From Verrucomicrobiota bacterium (GTDB lineage: Bacteria > Verrucomicrobiota > Verrucomicrobiia > Limisphaerales > UBA1100), in assembly GCA_028343615.1 (NCBI GenBank), contig JAOLZA010000016.1:1-46862 (forward strand): DNA of 46,862 nt, written 5' to 3'. The position numbers and the translations under genes were made by a program. Shown here piece by piece: positions 8,967 through 17,509 of the stretch. The notes under the pieces were generated by a model. It had not been told where the DNA came from and did not search any database. It worked only from the letters and a program-made list of their open reading frames with translations. How positions within the stretch are numbered: the stretch's first letter is position 1; every line of letters begins with the position of its first letter.

Positions 8967-11900
8967 TTATTTAAGATCTCGTTTGGGTGAATCAGAAAGA
9001 CGCTTGAGGAATTCCTTCACAAGCACGTCGTATTCCGCCGGTGTTTTGCCTTGGCGGGATTGCAGCAACGCCTCACGTTCGCGCTTGGGCAGACTGAGAA
9101 AACCGCTTGTTCCAGCCGTGCCGTTTCGCGGGCCGTCCGCGCCACCTTGGCCATCGAAATTACCTTTATTGCCATCAGCACGCTCGCTGGGTTCACCCTT
9201 GCCGGGTTGTTCGCCGGGCTTCCCCTGCCCTGCTTGCTGGCCGGGCTGCCCCTGACCAGGTTGTTGCCCCGGTTGCTGGCCTTGTTGGGCAGCGGCCAAG
9301 GCAGCAGCCGCTTGGGCGATGGCGTTTTGAGCCTGTTCCGAGGCTTGCTGCGCTGGCATAGGGTTGTTGGCCTCTGCATTAGCGATAGCGTCAATAAGTT
9401 GCTCGACGGCTTCATCAAACGCCTGTTGAGCTTGCGGGGGCAAATTGCCCTCGAGGCCCGCAGCCAAGGGTTCGATGAGGTCTGAGGCATTCTCCAATGG
9501 CCCAGCGGCCTCCATGGCTTGTTGGGCGGCTTCCATCGCTTGCGCGGCTTGCCTTAAGTCCTCTTGTTGCTGACCGAGTTGAGGCAACCCTTGTTCCCCT
9601 GGTTTGCCTTCGCCCGGTTTGCCTTCGCCCGGTTTGCCTTCGCCCGGTTTGCCTTCGCCCGGTTCGCCTTCGCCCGGTTTGCCTTCGCCCGGTTCGCCTT
9701 CGCCCGGTTCGCCTTCGCCCGGCTTTTGGGCTTCACCGATGGCGGCTTCGGCCTTTTGCATTTCACCGACGGCTTTAGGGATATCACTTTTAGCAAGTTG
9801 CTCAGCGGCGTTATGCGCGGCTTCAGCAGCGGCCTCCAGGTTGGGATTCGGCTCACCTTGTTCGGCTTGTTGCTTTTGCATTTCGCCGAGGGCCTTGGCA
9901 AGTTCTTCCTGCTGTTGCTGGAGCTTCTCGGCGAGGCCGGCGGGGTCCTGTAATTCGGAAAGAGCTTCGTTTAAAAATTCCTGCGCCTTCGCGGCAGCCT
10001 CTGCAGCTTTTGCGAGTTCTTCAGGAGTAAGCTTTTTAGGTTGGCCAAGCTCCTGTGCGAGTTCTCCAATTTTTTCGTCGATGGCTTTTTTGGCTTCCTG
10101 CAAATTGTCGAGCGCTTCACCCTGCGGTTGGCGAGCAGCGGGAGCATCAGGCCTGCTCAAATCCTCCTGAGCTTTTTGCATTTCTTTTTGGGCCTGCTGT
10201 AAAGCTTGCTGAGCATTTTCCGGGGCTTCGGCTTTTTGAGATTCGGACTGCGCCTCACCGGTTTCCTCAGACAGCTCGCCCTGCTTCTGGGCTTGTTCCT
10301 GAGGCGTCGAAGGCTTGCTTCCCTCAGGTTGGCTTCCCTCAGGTTGGCTTCCCTCAGGTTGGCTTCCCTCAGGTTGGGCTGCGTTTTCCTGACTCGGTTC
10401 TTTGACAGCGGTTTTAGCGGTTTCGAGTTGAAGGTCTTGTTGTTCCTTTATGAGTTCGGCGATATCGCCGCTCAATTCCTCTAGGGCTTTCTTTTGCTCG
10501 GCAGCCTTTTCAAGCTCATCAATTTTATCGGCGAGTTGTTGTTCAGCTTTTTCGAGGGCATCAATAGCAGCTTGCTGGGCGTCAGGGGCGTTCTCGGATT
10601 GGGCAAGCTTCTCCTCGGACTTTTGCATTTGGCGCGCAGCCTGACCCAGTGATTCGGCAGCCTCCGGCGCAGGCTCAGCTGCTTCCTGTTGGGTTTCCTT
10701 GGTCTCACCCTTCACCGCCTCCTGTTCCTTGGATTGATTCTGAAGACCATCACGCTTTTCACTTTTCATCTCCCGGGCTTCCTCAGCCTTTTGTTTAGCC
10801 TGTTGGAGAGCGTTAGCGGCTTGTTCAAGCGTCTTGCCGACCTCAGCAAGTTGCTGCTTGGAATCTTCATTATTTGCTTGAGCTTCTGCTGCCTTTTTAG
10901 CGGCCTCTTCCAGAGCCTTCTTAGCCTGATCTAGTTCCTTGCCGGCATCTGCTTTTGCTTCTCCTGCCTTTTCCCCTATCTCAGGAACATCTTCTTTGGC
11001 CAATTCTTTTGCCGCCTCGGCAATCTGCTTAGCTAAATCCTCAGGCAACTTACCCTTCGCCTGTTGAGCCAACTTTCTAGCCTCCTGTGCTGCCTTTTGG
11101 GCTTCTGCTTGTGCAGCTTCAGCTGATTGCTTTTCCTCGGGCGTATTTGCCCGCTCTGCAGCTTCTGCAGCTTTCGTGGCGGCTTCATCCAATTTTTGCG
11201 CGGCTTGTTCAAGTGGATTGGCGACCGGGGCAAGTTCGTGCTCCTGATTCTCTTTTGATTGCGCAGCCTTGGCGGCCTTATCAGCAGCCTCATTTAGGGC
11301 CTTTTTCGCTTCCTGTAAGGCCTCTGCCGCATCGGCCTTAGCATTATCGGATTTTTCCCCAATTTCTGGGATTTTCCGTTCAGCCAAGTTTTTAGCTGCC
11401 TCAGCGATTTGCTTGGCTAAATCCTCAGGTAATTTTCCTTTGGCTTGCTGTGCCATATTTTTTGCTTCCTGAGCCGCCTTTTGTGCCTGCTGCTGAGTCT
11501 CTTGAGCCGCCTGTTTTTGATCAGCATCCTCAGATTTTTCGGCCGCCTCAGAAGCTTTTTGTGCTGCCTGTGCTAGTTGTTGTGCTGCCTGCTCCAAGGG
11601 CTTGGCAGCCTCAGCAAGTTTCTGTTCCTCCTTTTGAGCCTTCTTAGCTGTTTCAGCAGCTTGTTTGGCCGCTTGTTCCAATTGCTCAGCAGCCTGCTTA
11701 AGCTCGTCAGCTATTTCAGCATTGGCAGCTTCTGCACGTTTCTCAATTGCCGGAATTTCCTTAGCGATCTCTTCAGCCTTCTTAGCCGCTATCTCAGCTG
11801 CTGCTTTCATTTCCTCGGGAGCTCTCTCCAGAACCTGCTCCAAGTGGCTGGCGATTTGCTTGGCCTCCTCGGCTTGCTTTTCAGCCATCTGACGCGCAGC

Positions 11901-13244
11901 CTCAGCCTCGGCTTGCTGACTGGGTGTAGGCTCCGGTAAAGCCTCTAACTCCTCGCCGGCAGCCTGAATCTTCTCTTCCTTTTCTTTGAGTTCGGTGACT
12001 TTCTTAGCGAGTTCTTTCAACTGCTCGAGTTTATCTTTTGGGTTCTTGCGGTTCTCGGCCATTTGTTTGAGCTCCTCCTCGAGAGCATCCTTAGCGTCGC
12101 CAAGATTTTCCAGCGCCAACTGCTGCTGTTCGGGGGCTAGCAAGGCCTTGCTAGTTGGAGTTGCCTGCGTGTTGCTTAAAATAGAGCGCACGGTTTGCTG
12201 ATTGTCGCGCGATTGCTTGAGTTCGTCGGCAGCCTCAGGAACAACATCCTTAACGTCCTGTCGGATAAGATCGGTTTGGAATGCCAGCTCAGCTTGTTGA
12301 CTCTCGAGGGATTCGGTGTCAGGCGTTTTAGCGCCCTTGAGATCCTTCGTTTCGTCCATCACTTCGTTTTGCTCGGCCATCACCTTTTTAATGTCCTCGA
12401 TGGCTTGGCGAATGGTTTCTTCTTTGCTGCGTTCGGGCGCGAGCAGGCGCACGAGTTCAATCATGCTGCGATGGGCGTTCTGCTCGTAGCCAGCTGCGCT
12501 CTTGATGGCTTTGCCCTTGAGATCGGTGACCGCGCCATCGAGAGCAGGTTTCAAATCGGCCTTCACCTTTGCCAAAGCCTTGGCGGCGCGATGCTCTTCG
12601 GTACCTGCGAATTTTTTGTCAAGCTTCTCAAGAAGCGTTTCGAGGATCTTGGCTTCATCGTTGATGCCGACTTGGTCAAGCTCCTGAATGCGCAGGTCGA
12701 TCTTGACGTCCTCGCGGTAGGCGTAGGAATTAGAGCCTCGCGATTTGGTGACCATTTCCACGGCGCGCTGGAGGTTGCCATACTGGGTTTTAGCGAGGCG
12801 CTCATAGCGTGCGGAAAGTGTTCGAAATTCCTGCTGCAATTGCCAATCGAGGTAAATTTGTTTGAGTGAAACGATGACTTGTTTCTGGCCGGAAAAAGCG
12901 CCAATGGCATTTTCACTGGCGCGTTTCGGGTTGGTGTCAATGATTTGCGCGGCTTTGAGTTGCTTCACCACGCTGGCTACTTCGGCGCCAGTGAGTTGGT
13001 TGAGCATTCCGCGGAAACGCCGCAGCGTATCGACATCGTCGCCCTCCAAACCGTTGCGGTTGTACTCGGCAATCACCACGTCGAGCTGACTCGCCACGCG
13101 TTGGAGGCTAATGCCGATGTTGCTTTGTTTCACCTCCTGCCTTAGGAGGCCAGAGTTAGATTTTTGGGCGGGCGCGGCTACGGCCAAAAGAGGCGCGCAA
13201 ACTATCGCAAGTACGGCAATGAGGATGATGCGGTTTAGATTCAT
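8967..13244 (-). CDS. Giant Ala/Gln/Glu-rich exported coiled-coil repeat protein
   Basis: 1425 residues. There is a clear signal peptide at the ATG at 13244 (MNLNRIILIAVLAIVCAPLLAVA), with a GGAG about 9 nt upstream. Residues about 30-370 are a mixed helical region. After that the protein is low-complexity coiled coil built of A, Q, E and K, including two exact-period 128-residue tandem units (about 541-668 and 669-796) sharing the block KGKLPEDLAKQIAEAAK, a PEGSQ pentapeptide run, and a GEGKP/GEGEP run. The tail is Gly/Gln-rich and ends in a conserved-looking block (GFLSLPKREREALLQSRQGK). It follows a DUF4175-like gene in the MoxR-Bat string, where very long proteins of this composition are typical in PVC bacteria. 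No enzymatic motif is seen; a periplasmic spacer or scaffold is my inference. Confidence 0.85.
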   Translation of the reverse strand: MNLNRIILIAVLAIVCAPLLAVAAPAQKSNSGLLRQEVKQSNIGISLQRVASQLDVVIAEYNRNGLEGDDVDTLRRFRGMLNQLTGAEVASVVKQLKAAQIIDTNPKRASENAIGAFSGQKQVIVSLKQIYLDWQLQQEFRTLSARYERLAKTQYGNLQRAVEMVTKSRGSNSYAYREDVKIDLRIQELDQVGINDEAKILETLLEKLDKKFAGTEEHRAAKALAKVKADLKPALDGAVTDLKGKAIKSAAGYEQNAHRSMIELVRLLAPERSKEETIRQAIEDIKKVMAEQNEVMDETKDLKGAKTPDTESLESQQAELAFQTDLIRQDVKDVVPEAADELKQSRDNQQTVRSILSNTQATPTSKALLAPEQQQLALENLGDAKDALEEELKQMAENRKNPKDKLEQLKELAKKVTELKEKEEKIQAAGEELEALPEPTPSQQAEAEAARQMAEKQAEEAKQIASHLEQVLERAPEEMKAAAEIAAKKAEEIAKEIPAIEKRAEAANAEIADELKQAAEQLEQAAKQAAETAKKAQKEEQKLAEAAKPLEQAAQQLAQAAQKASEAAEKSEDADQKQAAQETQQQAQKAAQEAKNMAQQAKGKLPEDLAKQIAEAAKNLAERKIPEIGEKSDNAKADAAEALQEAKKALNEAADKAAKAAQSKENQEHELAPVANPLEQAAQKLDEAATKAAEAAERANTPEEKQSAEAAQAEAQKAAQEARKLAQQAKGKLPEDLAKQIAEAAKELAKEDVPEIGEKAGEAKADAGKELDQAKKALEEAAKKAAEAQANNEDSKQQLAEVGKTLEQAANALQQAKQKAEEAREMKSEKRDGLQNQSKEQEAVKGETKETQQEAAEPAPEAAESLGQAARQMQKSEEKLAQSENAPDAQQAAIDALEKAEQQLADKIDELEKAAEQKKALEELSGDIAELIKEQQDLQLETAKTAVKEPSQENAAQPEGSQPEGSQPEGSQPEGSKPSTPQEQAQKQGELSEETGEAQSESQKAEAPENAQQALQQAQKEMQKAQEDLSRPDAPAARQPQGEALDNLQEAKKAIDEKIGELAQELGQPKKLTPEELAKAAEAAAKAQEFLNEALSELQDPAGLAEKLQQQQEELAKALGEMQKQQAEQGEPNPNLEAAAEAAHNAAEQLAKSDIPKAVGEMQKAEAAIGEAQKPGEGEPGEGEPGEGKPGEGEPGEGKPGEGKPGEGKPGEGKPGEQGLPQLGQQQEDLRQAAQAMEAAQQAMEAAGPLENASDLIEPLAAGLEGNLPPQAQQAFDEAVEQLIDAIANAEANNPMPAQQASEQAQNAIAQAAAALAAAQQGQQPGQQPGQGQPGQQAGQGKPGEQPGKGEPSERADGNKGNFDGQGGADGPRNGTAGTSGFLSLPKREREALLQSRQGKTPAEYDVLVKEFLKRLSDSPKRDLK
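9601..9720 (-). repeat. 15-bp minisatellite encoding GEGKP/GEGEP
   Basis: Eight back-to-back 15-bp units (plus-strand consensus GGTTTGCCTTCGCCC, with T/C variation at the fourth base) lie in frame in the giant coiled-coil gene. Each encodes one Gly-Glu-Gly-Lys/Glu-Pro pentapeptide. Near-identity at the DNA level points to recent slippage or unequal exchange, so copy number may vary between strains. Confidence 0.95.
10321..10380 (-). repeat. 15-bp minisatellite encoding PEGSQ
   Basis: Four tandem 15-bp units (plus-strand consensus CCCTCAGGTTGGCTT; the last unit differs at two positions) encode PEGSQ pentapeptides in the giant coiled-coil gene. This is a second, unrelated minisatellite in the same frame. 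Confidence 0.93.
10857..11624 (-). repeat. Two 384-bp tandem units in the coiled-coil gene
   Basis: Two 384-bp (128-codon) units lie side by side, with a truncated third copy at about 10800-10856. Anchors are the LEQAAQ-type block at each unit start and the identical peptide KGKLPEDLAKQIAEAAK. The offset is 384 bp at both anchors, so this is a true in-frame duplication and not only compositional similarity. Confidence 0.85.
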
Positions 13245-13357
13245 AAAATATTCTCCAGTGCGTTGTCCGTTTTCGTTTCAGTTTTTGCTAACGCTTTGCC
13301 GATTATGTCTATTTACCTGCTTTTAGCAACGTTCATCTGACCGTTACGGGGCCAAAC

Positions 13358-15052
13358 TTATTCGTTCCCAGTTGGACCCGAACCCTTTGGAACTGCTCGC
13401 GCACGGATGATTTCACCTAGCTCACGATTAAGTTTTTCCTGATTTTCCGCAGTTTCATTAACTCCTGTAATCGAATCGGTGGCTCGGTTTTGAAGGTCCT
13501 GCCGTTTCTCATCATCCGTGACCACCGCGGCCAGCAACTTACGGCTTTGTCCCACACCCGCCCTTGGTGCGCACGAGTCGGTCGCTTCGATCCAATATTC
13601 CATCTGCACGCCCGTTTTCGGTTTAAGGTCAATGATCCGCCACTCATAATCCACCCGCGCCTTGCTCCCTAGTTTTTTCTCCGGCCTAATCGGGATACTT
13701 CGCACACTACCAGTGATGTCGGTGTATTTGAGTGTGAGCGTGTCCACACCAAAATCGTCCTTCACAGAAATCATAATTGGCAAAAGCGCGCGTTGAGTCA
13801 CCTTTTCCTCCTTGCGCACTGGGCGCAGCACACGCACCACTGGCGGTTTATCTGGCATCATCGTAACGCGATACACAGCCTCATCGCGAGAATCGAAGCC
13901 GTTCTCGTCCAGCAACTTAACGCTGAACCCAGTGATGCCCAGTTCGCGCATCGGGACCGACCGCCTAAGTTCGTCCTCTCCAGTTTTCTCTAAAGAATAT
14001 TCCGTAGTCTTGCCGCTTGCGTGAAACACTGTCACGCGGCCGCCGACCACCGGTTTGTTGGCTTCTACTTTAATCAATAGTTTCCCGCCCACGAGAAGCA
14101 CGAGATCGCCGCGCCGCCGGTCCAGTGATGGAAGTCCGGTATACGAAGGATAGTCTTGGCGAAACTCAATTGCCCGCACAGCAGGCCGCGGCACAACGGT
14201 TACCTTCTTCTCCTCTGCGCGGGCGTCATTGACGCGCACATTAACTTTAAATGACTCCCGCATATTTTCCAGCTTCAGACGATACTCGTAGGGAACGGAC
14301 GCCGCAACCCGTTCTACAGTGTACGGAACTGCGCGGTCAGCATTATCGTATTCAATATTAATGGTAGCCGTGTTCGGATTCACCCGACTGTTGGGTTTCA
14401 ATGTGACGACAATTTCCACATCATCCCCACGCGCAAGTGTGCTCTGAGGATACACTCGAACCGATTCAATATGGGTAAAGCGAGGCACTGCTTCATTGGA
14501 GAGAAACGCGCGCCGCAACAGCACGCCGGTATCCGGCTGAAACCGGTCAAATGCCAAGCCACCCAAGCCGCCAAGCAGCAACGCCAACACCGTCGCCACC
14601 GCGCAGGCATCCCCCGGCACAATAGCTTTAAAATTCACTGAGCGTGCCATCGTCTCGGTTTCATTCAGCAAAGCCGCTACGAAATCCTTTGAAGTGCCCG
14701 CCGAGATTTGCCCGCCGGACAGTTGTGTGGATGCGATGAGACGACTGCGGAATTCCGGGCGCGCTTGTTCCACTTGCAAAGCCACGGCTTCATCATCGGC
14801 CTGACCGAGTAGTGGAGAGGCAATATGCCGCGCGGCAATGATGAGGAGCACCAGAGCATCTATCACCAACAACGCCTGCCGTTCACCAGGTTTTAATTCC
14901 CATTTCCAATCAACCATCATCCCTCCGCTCAGCAGTATCACGCTTGCCACCGCGAGCCACGCCACGCCCGTACCCAGTGCCAACCCGAGGCGTTTGCCAC
15001 GTACGCCGGCGAGCTTAGCAGTCAACAATGTGCTGGATTTTGTGGTGCTCAT
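13358..15052 (-). CDS. DUF4175-like membrane protein of the MoxR-Bat string
   Basis: 564 residues from the ATG at 15052, which overlaps the upstream stop as ATGA; the open frame extends five codons further. Membrane helices are predicted near the N-terminus (LGLALGTGVAWLAVASVILL, then ALLVIDALVLLIIAAR) and again at about residue 150-175 (CAVATVLALLLGGLGGLAF). The rest is a long extracytoplasmic region of beta-sandwich-like segments (SVRVYPQSTLARGDDVEIVV and similar), ending in a polar tail. This arrangement resembles DUF4175-family proteins, which sit in the same place in alphaproteobacterial and PVC operons. The predicted role is a membrane-anchored periplasmic component acting with the next gene, the giant coiled-coil protein. 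The exact function is unknown. Confidence 0.75.
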   Translation of the reverse strand: MSTTKSSTLLTAKLAGVRGKRLGLALGTGVAWLAVASVILLSGGMMVDWKWELKPGERQALLVIDALVLLIIAARHIASPLLGQADDEAVALQVEQARPEFRSRLIASTQLSGGQISAGTSKDFVAALLNETETMARSVNFKAIVPGDACAVATVLALLLGGLGGLAFDRFQPDTGVLLRRAFLSNEAVPRFTHIESVRVYPQSTLARGDDVEIVVTLKPNSRVNPNTATINIEYDNADRAVPYTVERVAASVPYEYRLKLENMRESFKVNVRVNDARAEEKKVTVVPRPAVRAIEFRQDYPSYTGLPSLDRRRGDLVLLVGGKLLIKVEANKPVVGGRVTVFHASGKTTEYSLEKTGEDELRRSVPMRELGITGFSVKLLDENGFDSRDEAVYRVTMMPDKPPVVRVLRPVRKEEKVTQRALLPIMISVKDDFGVDTLTLKYTDITGSVRSIPIRPEKKLGSKARVDYEWRIIDLKPKTGVQMEYWIEATDSCAPRAGVGQSRKLLAAVVTDDEKRQDLQNRATDSITGVNETAENQEKLNRELGEIIRARAVPKGSGPTGNE

Positions 15053-17502
15053 TTCAGGTAAGACCATTTACGCAACACCCATTCGACGGTAACGACGAAC
15101 AGAATAAGCAGAAAATAAAGTGGCGTGGCCCATAATTCCAATTCAAGGCGGCTCTCCGCAGAGGCCGGATTGGTGGAAATAGTTTCGACCATTTTATGCA
15201 AATCTTCCTCGCGGAAAAATTGCCCGCGCGTGAGCGTGGCGACGTCCTGCATCAGCTTAGCGTTCATCGCGGTTTCGGCCATTTCTAGATTATTCTCCGC
15301 CACAGTAAAACCGCGTTTTTGCCCCGGAGTCTCTTGTAAGTGAAACTGATACTGTCCCGCCGAGGGCGCAACAAATTCTCCAAAAAATAACCCCGGCTGA
15401 CCGTCCACCGCCTTGAGAGGCACCTCCGATTGCCGGTCACCATCACCAGGCGTGGTGACTACCCCCCGCAAAACCTCCTCCAGCGACGGTTCATAGCCTT
15501 CCTGATACACTCGCGCGTACACACGCACACGATCGCCCACGTTGTAGTTTTGGTTGTCCAAAGATATCTGCACGCGCTTATCCGCACCAATGAAACGTTG
15601 CTGAGCCATTCGCTGGTTCACTTGGCCCCAAAACCGCGTATAATATCGATCCCCCACATTGCGCCGCCAACGCCAGGTATTATCAGTGCCCACATACAAA
15701 ACCTGCCCTAAACCATATTTGTGTTGGGCTATCACGGGGAGTTTGCCCTGAGGCGTGTCACGAGCGGGATCCACCATCAACACCGTCGCGCCCGGTTTGG
15801 CAGTAACCGGCGCCACCCAATAAATCGGCGGCATCGCGGCCCACATCGCGTCACTGCTTTCCCCTTCGCCGGCAAGGTTAAGCATCGAATCGCCTTTCCC
15901 GCGGGCGGTAAGTTGTACTTGGATGGGCTTATCAAATTCTGGCTCCGCGCCGCCCACTGTGGCTGGCTCAAACTCAACAGGCAAAAAATCCGCCACCGGC
16001 GTGTCGGCATAGGATGATGGGCTGTGGCGACGCCCAGCGATCATCACAAACGCTCCCCCAAAACGGCTCACAAATTCGTTAAGGTTTTCCATTTGCGAAA
16101 TGGAAATGCGGCTGGGATCTACATCGCCGAACACCACCACGTCGTATTCAAAAAGATCCTTTTTGGTTTCGGGAAATTTTTCAAGGTACGGCGAGTTTTC
16201 TTCCTGAGCGATAGAAGGATCGCCTTCGAGCAAAAGCGTTTTGACCTCCACACGTCGGTCACGCATTAGCACAGCCTGAAGGTAGCGATAATCCCAGCGC
16301 GGGGCTTGCTCCACGAAGAGCACGCGAATTTTTTCATCCACTACGCGCAGGCGGCGGGAAGCTTCATTGTTCCCAGCATCGGTTTCATCCTCGCGCGCGA
16401 TGATATGGGCACGCAAATCAAACTCACCAACTACGTCGGTTTTAAAGCGCAAGGGCCAACGTCTTTCACCGTCCTTGCCGAAGGGGATGGTTTCTTCGGC
16501 CACGGTTTCGCCATTCAGCGTGAGAACTAATTGAGCATTTTTGCCTTCAAGTCCCTGTGAGCGTACGCGCACGTGCACGAGCAATTCGTCGTCGAGAAAC
16601 GCCGTGGGCGGCGCGTCCATTCCGGAAATAATAATATCCCGCGGCGAAGTGATGCCGACACCATAAAAATAAACCGGCACATCCGCATCGCGCAGGGATT
16701 GCGCGACTACGCGCGGGGAATCGCCAGAGTTATGAGAGCCATCGGTGAGCACCAACACGCCCGCAAGATCTTGGCCACGTTTGCGATTGAGCGATTCACG
16801 CAGAGAATCACCCAGCGCGGTGCCTGCGTGCGGCGCGCCAAGCGATTCCACCCACGGAAAATCTGTCAGGGTAAGCTTAGGCGCATCGCCTGGTTTAATT
16901 TCTCCTGTTTCAATTTGACGGGCGCGAGGCAGCTCGCGCACTTGACCACTCAGCCCGAAAGTAAATGGTACTAGCTCGAATTTTTCAGAAAGCGAGGGAA
17001 GTAAATTGAGCCGCTCGTTTTGAAGTACTGCACGCAGAACATTGGTCCGCGCCATCCCGCGCAGCTCGGCAGTCTTACCTGCGTCCAGCGGCTGCGCCAA
17101 ACCCTTCGCCGGATCGATCAATCCCTTGGCGATAGCCGCACGCTGAATGTCCTCGGGCGCAATGCGCGGATCGGCGAGGGTCATACTTTGGCTGGAATCG
17201 ACCAACACAAGAAGGGTCCGTTGAATTTCACGCGACATCGTCAGCACTAAAACCGGCTGCAGCAAAACCCCGATCAACAGAGCGACAAACACTGCGCGCA
17301 AGCCGATTAGCATCATCCGACGTGTACGACTCAGCTCCGAAGGCAGCCAGCGATACGACGCCCAAATTACTGCCACAAACGTTGCCGCCAGTAAAATCAT
17401 CCAACCCCACCCCACTACCTCGTGCACTTGCGGTGCCATTCGCACTATGGTGCTGCCGGGTTCCACGGTAGCGCCAGTGAGTTTGAGAATCCAATCGTGC
17501 AT
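15049..17502 (-). CDS. Membrane-anchored VWA-domain protein (glutamine-amidotransferase-like fold region)
   Basis: 817 residues. Two N-terminal membrane helices (about 30-52 and 64-88) are followed by a von Willebrand A domain with a MIDAS-like DSSQS at residues 102-106, then LVLTDGSHNSGD, typical of the second metal-site strand. Beyond about residue 300 come Ig-like sequences and a segment (about 410-600, with YLQAVLMRDRRVEVKTLL and VVFGDVDPSRIS) resembling the class I glutamine-amidotransferase-like fold seen in large VWA proteins of PVC bacteria. A last helix (about 793-812) would anchor the C-terminus. It lies 7 bp downstream of the BatA-type gene and overlaps the next gene by ATGA. The role is probably a periplasm-facing metal-dependent adhesion module working with MoxR and BatA (family knowledge plus context). 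Confidence 0.85.
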   Translation of the reverse strand: MHDWILKLTGATVEPGSTIVRMAPQVHEVVGWGWMILLAATFVAVIWASYRWLPSELSRTRRMMLIGLRAVFVALLIGVLLQPVLVLTMSREIQRTLLVLVDSSQSMTLADPRIAPEDIQRAAIAKGLIDPAKGLAQPLDAGKTAELRGMARTNVLRAVLQNERLNLLPSLSEKFELVPFTFGLSGQVRELPRARQIETGEIKPGDAPKLTLTDFPWVESLGAPHAGTALGDSLRESLNRKRGQDLAGVLVLTDGSHNSGDSPRVVAQSLRDADVPVYFYGVGITSPRDIIISGMDAPPTAFLDDELLVHVRVRSQGLEGKNAQLVLTLNGETVAEETIPFGKDGERRWPLRFKTDVVGEFDLRAHIIAREDETDAGNNEASRRLRVVDEKIRVLFVEQAPRWDYRYLQAVLMRDRRVEVKTLLLEGDPSIAQEENSPYLEKFPETKKDLFEYDVVVFGDVDPSRISISQMENLNEFVSRFGGAFVMIAGRRHSPSSYADTPVADFLPVEFEPATVGGAEPEFDKPIQVQLTARGKGDSMLNLAGEGESSDAMWAAMPPIYWVAPVTAKPGATVLMVDPARDTPQGKLPVIAQHKYGLGQVLYVGTDNTWRWRRNVGDRYYTRFWGQVNQRMAQQRFIGADKRVQISLDNQNYNVGDRVRVYARVYQEGYEPSLEEVLRGVVTTPGDGDRQSEVPLKAVDGQPGLFFGEFVAPSAGQYQFHLQETPGQKRGFTVAENNLEMAETAMNAKLMQDVATLTRGQFFREEDLHKMVETISTNPASAESRLELELWATPLYFLLILFVVTVEWVLRKWSYLK

Positions 17503-17509
17503 TAGTGGT

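Noticed and set aside
9601..9720. Possible CRISPR array in the evenly spaced repeats
   Set aside because: The units are 15 bp with no spacers and are in frame inside a coding region, so they are a coding minisatellite.
9604..10170. 188-codon plus-strand ORF with Ser-Pro-Gly repeats
   Set aside because: It is the shadow of the GEGKP repeats and coiled coil in the giant minus-strand gene.
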